Assembly (NCBI GenBank): GCA_946623295.1
Contig: CAMOQY010000096.1
Span: forward strand, 1 to 5,948
Source: an uncultured Lachnospiraceae bacterium
GTDB taxonomy: Bacteria; Bacillota; Clostridia; Lachnospirales; Lachnospiraceae
Length of the DNA stretch: 5,948 nt
Direction of reading: 5' to 3'
Positions 1-5,948 of this stretch are shown one piece after another (within the stretch, counting starts at the first letter, position 1; each line of letters begins with the position of its first letter). Position numbers and translations under genes: made by a program. The notes below the pieces were generated by a model. The model searched no databases and had not been told where the DNA came from. It saw only the letters and a list, made by a program, of their open reading frames with translations.

Positions 1-2783
1 TCATACACTCCGCTTTTTGCGAGGCGCGGGACGAGATGCATATTACCTCGGAGGAGCTTCTTCCGAGAGCTTTTTCACATCTTGCGGACTCCGGGATATT
101 CTCGGGCGCGAACGTGGTTTTTGACGGTTTTGCCGGGTTCACGCCGGTCCAGTTTGAGTATATCGGACTGATCATAAAAACAGCTCAGGAGACCGTCTTT
201 TCATTTACTCTGCCGGGAGATGAAAAGATCACGGCTTCGCCGGAACCGAGCGAGCTTTTCTATCCTTCCAAAACGGCAATCGACAGGATCATGAAGCTGG
301 CTGAACACGCAGGCATAGTCTGCAGGATCGACCGCTTTGACGATGCGCCTGCGCTTCCAAAGGCAGACGAGCTTGTTTTCCTTGAAAAAAACGTACTCAG
401 GACAGGCACCGGGGCTCAGTACGCGGGCAGCTCGGATGCAGTCAGGCTCTGCTCCTGCCTGAATCCCGCACAGGAGCTTGCCATGGTCACTCACGAGATC
501 AAAAGGCTTGTGAGAGAGGGCGGCGGAAGACTGCATTACCGCGATATAGCGGTAGTCGCGGGCGCGCTGAATGAAAATGCATATATCATAAAGGACGCCT
601 TCAACAAGGCGCAGATCCCCTATTACATAGATGCAAAGACCGGTATCCTCGGCAATCCGCTTACCGTTTTTACGCTGGGAGCTATCGATGCCGCTGTGGA
701 ATCTTTTTCCTATAGATCGGTTTTCCGCTATCTGAGATCCGGTTTTTCGGACGTGAGTGCGCAGGAGCTTGACGAGCTGGAAAACTATGTGCTTGGGACC
801 GGTATAAAAAGCTTTAAACGCTGGTCGGAGGCATTTAAAAAGAACAGCTACAAATACCATCCTGACCTGGATATGGAAAGGCTTAACGATATAAGAGAAC
901 GCGCTGCAGGCGCGCTTATATCATTCAAGAAAAGCTTTTCATCCGCAAAGACTGTCTCCGGGAAGGCTGCAGCTCTGCGGCAGCTGTATGATACGATGTC
1001 TGTCAGTGAAAAACTGGCGGATATGTCGGAGAACTTTAAAGCGGCGGGAGACGATATCAAGGCCTCGGAATACCGTCAGGTCTTTGACTGCATGGAACAT
1101 ATCCTGGGAGAATACGAAAAGCTTCTCGGCGATGAAGTGATATCCGCCGGAGATTTTAGAGATGTGCTTGTCTCGGGCCTGTCCGAAAAACGTATAGGCG
1201 TTCTGCCCGCGCGTCTTGACGAGGTCCAGATAGGAGATATCAGACGCAGCCGCAGAGGCTATGTAAAGGTACTGTTTTTTATCGACCTTAACGACGGGAT
1301 CGTCCCCGCTTCTCCGGCCGGAGGCGGAATGCTCAGCGATGAGGACAGAGAGCTTCTTTCAGGCGGCAGCGACCCGATAGAGCTCGCGCCATCCGAGCTC
1401 CAGAATTCATTTGATGAGCGCTTCCATATCTACGAGCTTGTATCCAGCCCCACGGAGCTGCTTTACCTTGCATGCAGCAGGCTTGATATGAAAAACTCCG
1501 CCTTAAAGCCTTCGGTGCTTTTTAAGGAGATCGCCGGATTATTTAAGGACAAAAAGGAAATGGTTTATTCGCCTGCCCTGATCGATTCGCTGGAAAGCCC
1601 GTACGAGGGGCTTCACTATCTCTCCGGTGTGCTCTGCAGCGGAAAGGAGCTCGATCAGGCGGATAAACAGCTTGTATCCTCACTGAAGGAAGCCGGTTTT
1701 GACGATGTCATAGATATCATTCTGGATGGCGCGTTCTTTTTCTACGGCGGCGACAGACTTTCAGCGGGCAGCGTGGAGGAACTGTACGGAAAAACTCTCC
1801 ACGGCAGCGTTTCTTCGCTTGAAACCTTTGAAAAATGTCCCTACTCCTACTTCCTTAAATTCGGTCTCAAACTCAGGGAAAGGGATACTCATGAGTTCAG
1901 CCCGATAGACCGGGGCAATTATTTCCATACGGTACTGGAGCACGTATTCAGAGAGTACACAAAAGACGGAAAAGAGGCCGATGCCGACGAGCTGACGGAC
2001 ACGGGGATAACGATGGCCGAGGAAAAAGTCGCGGCTGCCGATCACACCGATCCCGAGACCGGAAGCGGCAAAAACCGCTACCTTCTGAACCGGTGGAAGA
2101 ACGTTTCCAGAAGGCTGGTGCACGCAATGCTGGAGCTGCAAAATGAAAGCGGCTTCCGGACCGAAGGGATCGAACGCAAGTTTGATCGCAGAACGATCCC
2201 GCTCTCCGACGGCGGAGCGCTGGAGATGTCCGGCCGGATAGACAGATATGACGTACGCGAGACCGCTGAAAACAGACAGCTGCGGATCATTGATTACAAA
2301 TCCTCCGGCATGGCGCCTGATCCGGATATGATACGGGCCGGTATCTCGATGCAGCTTCCGGAGTATCTCTCCGTGGCGCTTGAAGAGGAAAGAAAGCTCT
2401 ACCCTGAAACGAAAGCAGAGGGGATCTACTATTACAATACCAGCGACACCAAGTCCCAGGCTTCGGTCGATAATGATTCGGACGGTTCTCTCGGCGAAAA
2501 GGAAATCTCAAAAGGACTTACCGCCGACAAAGCCGATCTTGAGGAGCTCGCGCGCATCACACGGGATAATATCGCAGATGCCGGCAGCCGCATCCTGTCA
2601 GGCGAGGCTGACATAAGGCCGTATTATGATTCAGAAAACAAAAACGCCTGTACGTACTGTCCCTATATAAACGTATGCGGTTTTGACAGGAAGCTGCCGG
2701 GGTATAATTACAGAAGAATAGAAAAGGAAGCAAAAGCCGCAAAAAAAGGAAAGGAGATAGAGGATGCCGGAGATAAAACTTAA
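1..2783 (+). CDS. addB: AddB, nuclease/Chi-recognition subunit of the AddAB helicase-nuclease (5' partial)
   Basis: AddB pairs with AddA to unwind and trim broken DNA ends until Chi, leaving a 3' tail for RecA. The frame is open from base 3 and no start is visible. The ATG at 36 lies inside conserved family sequence, so it is not the start. About 926 residues are visible; family members have about 1150, so roughly 200 N-terminal residues with the P-loop are missing. Numbering from the ATG at 36, DGFAGFTP (bases 123-146) is the block that follows the AddB N-terminal ATPase-like part. A D-L-N-D-G-I-V-P segment (1284-1307) matches the RecC/AddB G-x-N-D-G-x-x-P block. The C-terminal RecB-type nuclease domain is complete: H631, GRID with D736, DYKS with D753 and K755, and Q773-x3-Y777. 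Four cysteines, C601 in KCPYSYF and C872, C875, C881 in a CX2CX5C pattern, match the AddB iron-sulfur cluster. A lysine-rich tail follows. The stop overlaps addA by 20 bases. The family call is firm. Confidence 0.96.
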   Translation, partial: IHSAFCEARDEMHITSEELLPRAFSHLADSGIFSGANVVFDGFAGFTPVQFEYIGLIIKTAQETVFSFTLPGDEKITASPEPSELFYPSKTAIDRIMKLAEHAGIVCRIDRFDDAPALPKADELVFLEKNVLRTGTGAQYAGSSDAVRLCSCLNPAQELAMVTHEIKRLVREGGGRLHYRDIAVVAGALNENAYIIKDAFNKAQIPYYIDAKTGILGNPLTVFTLGAIDAAVESFSYRSVFRYLRSGFSDVSAQELDELENYVLGTGIKSFKRWSEAFKKNSYKYHPDLDMERLNDIRERAAGALISFKKSFSSAKTVSGKAAALRQLYDTMSVSEKLADMSENFKAAGDDIKASEYRQVFDCMEHILGEYEKLLGDEVISAGDFRDVLVSGLSEKRIGVLPARLDEVQIGDIRRSRRGYVKVLFFIDLNDGIVPASPAGGGMLSDEDRELLSGGSDPIELAPSELQNSFDERFHIYELVSSPTELLYLACSRLDMKNSALKPSVLFKEIAGLFKDKKEMVYSPALIDSLESPYEGLHYLSGVLCSGKELDQADKQLVSSLKEAGFDDVIDIILDGAFFFYGGDRLSAGSVEELYGKTLHGSVSSLETFEKCPYSYFLKFGLKLRERDTHEFSPIDRGNYFHTVLEHVFREYTKDGKEADADELTDTGITMAEEKVAAADHTDPETGSGKNRYLLNRWKNVSRRLVHAMLELQNESGFRTEGIERKFDRRTIPLSDGGALEMSGRIDRYDVRETAENRQLRIIDYKSSGMAPDPDMIRAGISMQLPEYLSVALEEERKLYPETKAEGIYYYNTSDTKSQASVDNDSDGSLGEKEISKGLTADKADLEELARITRDNIADAGSRILSGEADIRPYYDSENKNACTYCPYINVCGFDRKLPGYNYRRIEKEAKAAKKGKEIEDAGDKT
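2683..2708 (+). promoter_or_regulatory. Perfect -35 and -10 hexamers with short spacer upstream of addA (weakly supported)
   Basis: TTGACA (2683-2688) and TATAAT (2703-2708) both match the consensus exactly and lie about 55-80 bases before the addA start, where an internal promoter would be useful. The spacer is only 14 bases, below the usual 16-18, and there is no extended -10 TG. Both hexamers fall in codons for the AddB C-terminal segment just after the last iron-sulfur cysteine. Activity is doubtful. Confidence 0.15.
2751..2756 (+). promoter_or_regulatory. Shine-Dalgarno sequence of addA inside addB
   Basis: AAGGAG sits 7 bases before the addA ATG at 2764, within the last codons of addB. 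It lies in a purine-rich stretch that begins with seven A residues (2741-2747). The spacing is ideal for a firmicute ribosome. Together with the in-frame TAG at 2758-2760, it fixes the addA start. Ribosomes finishing addB would stop at 2783, a few codons past this site, which fits translational coupling. Confidence 0.85.
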
Positions 2784-5700
2784 TCCCAGCCAGAAGGCAG
2801 TCGTGGAACATTCCGGCTCGAATCTTCTCGTTTCCGCCGGAGCAGGGAGCGGCAAGACCTTTGTATTGACGCAGCACGTCATGCATTTGATAACAGATCC
2901 TCAAAGACCTGTAGATATAGACAGGCTGCTTATAGTCACTTTTACCAAAGCAGCAGCGGCGGAGATGCGCGAAAGGATATCGGGAAGTCTGAAAAAGCTC
3001 CTGAATGCCTCTCACGAAGACCCTTTACTGCTCCGGCAGAATTCGCTTATTCCAAAAGCACAGATATGCACTATCGACAGCTTTTGCAGCAGCCTGCTGC
3101 GGGAGTTCTTTCAGTCGGCCGATCTGGACCCCGACAGCCGCGTCGCTGAGGCAGGTGAGCTCAAGCTCCTGCGCAGAGATGCTTTTGACAGGGTCATGGA
3201 AAGAAAATATGATTCCGGCGATCCCGGCTTTATCGCTTTCATGGATTCGTATACGGGAGACAAGGATGACGAGGATCTGTTTGACCTGATCGACAGATTT
3301 CTCAATAAAGTTCTGTCTAAAGCTGCGCCGCGTGATTACCTGGATCAGCTTGCGGAGAAAACGAAAGTGCGATTCGCATCCCTTGATGATGCGGCGCTTC
3401 TGGGCCGTGCTGTCGGCGAGCTGAAGGAAATTGCCGCTGACAATATTCAGATCATAGATGACCTTAGTCCGCAGCTTGCCGGAGGAAAGTACGAGGATAC
3501 AATAGAGCCGGATATTGAACTGTGGGAAAAAGTAAAAAATCTGGATTCTTACACCTCTTATCTGGATCTGATCGAATGGATAGCCGGAGAGGGCCTTGGG
3601 CGTAAGAATACTTTTGTAAGTAAAAGTCGGAGCAAAAAAATTGACCCCGGACCCTGTGACGACCTCTATGATGTGATCCGCGAAAAGATGAAGGATGCTT
3701 TTGCGGACGCAAAGAAGAATGTTTACGTCGGCAACAGACAGCGCCTGCTTGAGCTGATAAACGAAACAAATGAACGTATGTCTGCGCTTGCCGGTCTTCT
3801 TTCAGACTACTATCTTGAGTATCAGAAAACGAAAAGAGAGCGCAATGTCATCGACTTTTCCGATATAGAGCATATGGCGCTGAAGATACTCAGTGAGAAT
3901 CCGGATATAGAGCTTAGAATGCGCCGGCGCTACGACGAGGTGATCATCGACGAGTATCAGGACAGCAACGACCTCCAGGAGGCTATTCTTTCCTGTATCT
4001 CCAACGGCTCAAATATGTTTATGGTAGGCGACGTCAAGCAGAGCATCTACGGGTTCAGAAATGCGAATCCCGCGCTGTTTATGAATAAAAACAGGGAATT
4101 CAGGCAGGATCCCTCAAAGGGCAGGGTGATCGATCTTAAGGAAAACTACAGGTGCAGAAGCCAGGTCGTGGACTCCGTTAACGAGGTTTTTGACCGTATC
4201 ATGACAGAACGCTGCGGAGGAGTGGATTACAGAAACAGCGCGCGGCTCGTGTACGGAGCTGATTATCCTGATATCGACCATGACAGATACAAAAGCGAAT
4301 ACATGATCCTGGAGAGCAGCAATACATCAGCGGATCTTATCAGGTCGGAGTCCCTGATGATAGCGCAGCGCATCAAAGATTTGACAGATCCTGCCGATCC
4401 GCTGACTGTCAGGGACAAGAGCAACGGAGAACTGCGCCCGGCGCGTCTTTCGGATATCGTTATCCTTGTCAGGAATCTCAAGGGAGACGGACAGATATTG
4501 CTTAAGACCCTGAATGAACAGGGGATCGATACCGTCCTTGCCAAATCAAGCGGTTTTTATGACACGTACGAGGTCAATCTGATCCTTGACTGGCTCAGGA
4601 TCATAGATAATCCCCGTCAGGATATACCGCTTGCCGCTGTGCTTGCGTCGCCGACGGCGGGCTTTGACGCGGATGAGCTGGCTGCCCTGCGCGCCGGAGA
4701 TGAAAAAAAGGATCTTTATGAGCTGCTCGGAACCAGCGGCGATCCGAAAGCGGCGGACTTTATAAAGCGCCTCGAGTACTACCGGAAGATATCGGTCCAT
4801 ATGCCTGTCTATGAGCTTATCGATAAGATAATCATCGACACGCGCTTTGATTATTACGTAAGTTCGCTCAACGGATCCGGCTCAAAGCTTATCAATCTCG
4901 AAATGCTCAAAGAGCTTGCAAAGAGCTACGAGGCGTCATCCTACAGCGGGATCTTTGATTTTAACAGATATGTCGAGGAGCAGAAGAAATACGACGTCGA
5001 GCAAAGCGAAGGCAGCTCTCTTTCCGAAGAGGAAAACGTAGTAAGGATAATGACCATCCACGCCAGTAAAGGGCTGGAATTCCCGGTGGTTTTTCTGAGC
5101 AGGATCAACAAAATGCTGTCTAAATCATCTAAATCAACGGTGCTGATCAATGATGATCACGGTCTTTGCGCGGACCACGTTGACCCGGACAGGTCCGTAA
5201 AGACGAAGCTCGTTTCTTTTACCGCGGCCAGGACAGCCGAAAAGGAAAAAGATATTGACGAGGAGCTGCGTATCCTGTACGTAGCCATGACCCGCGCCAG
5301 AGAAAAGCTGATCGTCACCGCGTCGAAGCGCTCTTCCTATTTGTCTGAGTCATGGAGCATGCTGGATAGTATCCCGGCAGGTGTGATCCACAGGGCGGCT
5401 TATCATAATGATCTTATCGCCCTTGGTATCGGCACGTCCCCGGCTTACTGGGATATAAGCACGGTCACCGATGAAGATCTCGGCAGATACGAGGAGGTCA
5501 TGGCAGCGGGGACCCGTATGCAGCGCGCGGCCATAGATATTATCCCGGCCGGCCGTACGTATGATAATGCGGTCAGGGAGATGCTGGACGGGCGCTTCAA
5601 CGGAGTCTATTTCAATTCGGAGGCGGAGCCCGTAAGGGCCGGATACTCGGTATCCGAGCTGAAAAAACTGTCCGAGACCTTTCTTTCGGGGCAGCAGGAC

Positions 5701-5948
5701 GATATGGGGCGCGTGGCCGCTCTTGCGCCCGAACAGGTCGGGATGGCACCTGCAGGCAAAGAAGAGCTGCCCGATCCAGGCAGGAAGGCTTACGATCCGG
5801 CGCTCGCCGCCGAGACAGGCACGGCATACCACTTGATATTTGAAAAGCTGGATCCCGAAAGAGGAGCCGACGCAGAATATATCTCGGATCTGCTGGACGG
5901 TTTTGTATCGGCAGGACTGATATCGCCGGAAGCAGGCAGCAGGATCAG
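2764..5948 (+). CDS. addA: AddA, UvrD-like helicase and nuclease subunit of AddAB (3' partial)
   Basis: AddA is the 3'-5' DNA helicase motor of AddAB and carries one of its two nucleases. The frame is open for 1061 codons to the window edge; the family has about 1200-1250 residues. The ATG at 2764 is the earliest possible start, because an in-frame TAG lies at 2758-2760, and AAGGAG precedes it by 7 bases. SF1A motifs appear in order: Q-motif L-N-P-S-Q (6-10), Walker A AGAGSGKT (25-32), motif Ia TFTKAAAAEM (59-68), TIDSFC (103-108), the AddA-type VIDFSDIEH (362-370), Walker B VIIDEYQDSN (393-402), motif III VGDVKQSIYGFR (421-432), motif IV ENYRCR (460-465), motif V MTIHASKGLEFPVVF (763-777) and motif VI LYVAMTRAREKL (838-849). 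The nuclease domain begins at YSVSELKKL (961-969) and GTAYH (1019-1023). Its catalytic D-x-K and Q-x3-Y residues lie beyond the window. No frameshift or stop is seen. Expression is probably coupled to addB. Confidence 0.97.
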   Translation, partial: MPEIKLNPSQKAVVEHSGSNLLVSAGAGSGKTFVLTQHVMHLITDPQRPVDIDRLLIVTFTKAAAAEMRERISGSLKKLLNASHEDPLLLRQNSLIPKAQICTIDSFCSSLLREFFQSADLDPDSRVAEAGELKLLRRDAFDRVMERKYDSGDPGFIAFMDSYTGDKDDEDLFDLIDRFLNKVLSKAAPRDYLDQLAEKTKVRFASLDDAALLGRAVGELKEIAADNIQIIDDLSPQLAGGKYEDTIEPDIELWEKVKNLDSYTSYLDLIEWIAGEGLGRKNTFVSKSRSKKIDPGPCDDLYDVIREKMKDAFADAKKNVYVGNRQRLLELINETNERMSALAGLLSDYYLEYQKTKRERNVIDFSDIEHMALKILSENPDIELRMRRRYDEVIIDEYQDSNDLQEAILSCISNGSNMFMVGDVKQSIYGFRNANPALFMNKNREFRQDPSKGRVIDLKENYRCRSQVVDSVNEVFDRIMTERCGGVDYRNSARLVYGADYPDIDHDRYKSEYMILESSNTSADLIRSESLMIAQRIKDLTDPADPLTVRDKSNGELRPARLSDIVILVRNLKGDGQILLKTLNEQGIDTVLAKSSGFYDTYEVNLILDWLRIIDNPRQDIPLAAVLASPTAGFDADELAALRAGDEKKDLYELLGTSGDPKAADFIKRLEYYRKISVHMPVYELIDKIIIDTRFDYYVSSLNGSGSKLINLEMLKELAKSYEASSYSGIFDFNRYVEEQKKYDVEQSEGSSLSEEENVVRIMTIHASKGLEFPVVFLSRINKMLSKSSKSTVLINDDHGLCADHVDPDRSVKTKLVSFTAARTAEKEKDIDEELRILYVAMTRAREKLIVTASKRSSYLSESWSMLDSIPAGVIHRAAYHNDLIALGIGTSPAYWDISTVTDEDLGRYEEVMAAGTRMQRAAIDIIPAGRTYDNAVREMLDGRFNGVYFNSEAEPVRAGYSVSELKKLSETFLSGQQDDMGRVAALAPEQVGMAPAGKEELPDPGRKAYDPALAAETGTAYHLIFEKLDPERGADAEYISDLLDGFVSAGLISPEAGSRI
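3185..3213 (+). promoter_or_regulatory. Promoter-like hexamer pair inside addA (weakly supported)
   Basis: TTGACA (3185-3190) is followed after exactly 17 bases by TATGAT (3208-3213). This is a perfect -35 and a 5-of-6 -10 match at the optimal spacing for housekeeping sigma factor. The site is inside addA at codons 141-150, and the hexamers are also explained by ordinary codons (Phe-Asp-Arg and Tyr-Asp). The next in-frame ATG, at 3241, has no convincing ribosome binding site, so any transcript from here has no obvious coding purpose. Chance is the simplest explanation. Confidence 0.2.
5119..5136 (+). repeat. Two tandem copies of a 9-base unit in addA
   Basis: TCTAAATCA occurs twice head to tail and encodes Ser-Lys-Ser-Ser-Lys-Ser (residues 786-791). 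It lies between helicase motif V and motif VI, in a stretch that varies in length within the family. The repeat keeps the reading frame, so gain or loss of one copy would only add or remove three residues. Confidence 0.8.

Noticed and set aside
36..38. ATG at 36 as the addB start.
   Set aside because: The frame is open upstream to base 3, no Shine-Dalgarno sequence precedes this ATG, and the protein begins mid-domain compared with AddB homologues.
201..860. A 219-codon open frame on the minus strand opposite addB.
   Set aside because: It lies wholly inside well-conserved addB, has no recognisable domain, and its product is rich in Arg, Cys and Ser as expected of an antisense shadow frame.
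929..940. GAAAAGCTTTTC, a perfect 12-base palindrome in addB.
   Set aside because: It has no loop for a hairpin and no T-tract, and it is explained by Lys-Lys-Ser-Phe codons. One such palindrome in about 6 kb is not surprising.
2741..2783. A possible frameshift or slippage at the A7 run (2741-2747) making an AddB-AddA fusion.
   Set aside because: Moving into the addA frame at the run meets TAG at 2758-2760, and the remaining frame stops at TAA 2774-2776. Neither shift joins the two proteins.
2557..3015. A minus-strand open frame of 152 codons across the addB-addA junction.
   Set aside because: It is antisense to the AddB cysteine motif and the AddA Walker A motif, both clearly under protein constraint. 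No ribosome binding site or recognisable domain supports it.
5546..5555. CGGCCGGCCG palindrome in addA.
   Set aside because: It is a short GC-rich palindrome inside coding sequence with no loop or partner element.
5350..5832. A 160-codon open frame on the minus strand opposite the end of addA.
   Set aside because: The + strand here encodes AddA, including the start of its nuclease domain. The antisense product shows no family features.
1..5948. Strand-biased Chi-like AGCGG pentamers (the B. subtilis Chi).
   Set aside because: By eye, AGCGG and its complement both occur many times with no clear bias, and the Chi sequence of this host is unknown.

Overview
The window holds two genes and nothing else: the 3' part of addB followed by most of addA, both on the + strand. 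Together they encode AddAB (RexAB in some firmicutes), the heterodimeric helicase-nuclease that processes double-strand DNA breaks for RecA-dependent repair. Both genes run off the window. addB lacks its start, including the N-terminal P-loop region, and addA lacks its end, including the catalytic core of its nuclease domain. The host looks like a Clostridia-type firmicute, perhaps Lachnospiraceae-like. The reasons are the addB-addA gene order, the AddAB-type architecture rather than RecBCD, firmicute-style AAGGAG ribosome binding, and a moderate GC content near 50%. The taxonomic call is an inference from general appearance, not from a search.

Layout: bases 1-2783 are addB, reading in from upstream without a stop. 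This part carries the conserved DGF-x-GFTP block near the visible start, a RecC/AddB-like N-D-G-x-x-P block in the middle, and a complete C-terminal RecB-family nuclease domain with four cysteines for an iron-sulfur cluster. addA starts at 2764, inside the last 20 bases of addB. It has its own Shine-Dalgarno sequence and runs open to 5948. It shows every superfamily 1A (UvrD-like) helicase motif from the Q-motif to motif VI, then the beginning of its nuclease domain.

The 20-base overlap and absence of any intergenic space point to one transcript and coupled translation of two subunits that act in one complex. By family knowledge, AddA is the 3'-5' helicase motor with a nuclease that cuts the 3'-ended strand. 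AddB carries the second nuclease, which cuts the 5'-ended strand, and the domain that recognises Chi. I see no RNA gene, mobile element, CRISPR array, terminator or attachment site, and no sign of a new system. The findings are small: two promoter-like hexamer pairs inside the genes, a few substitutions at normally conserved positions, and the gene junction.
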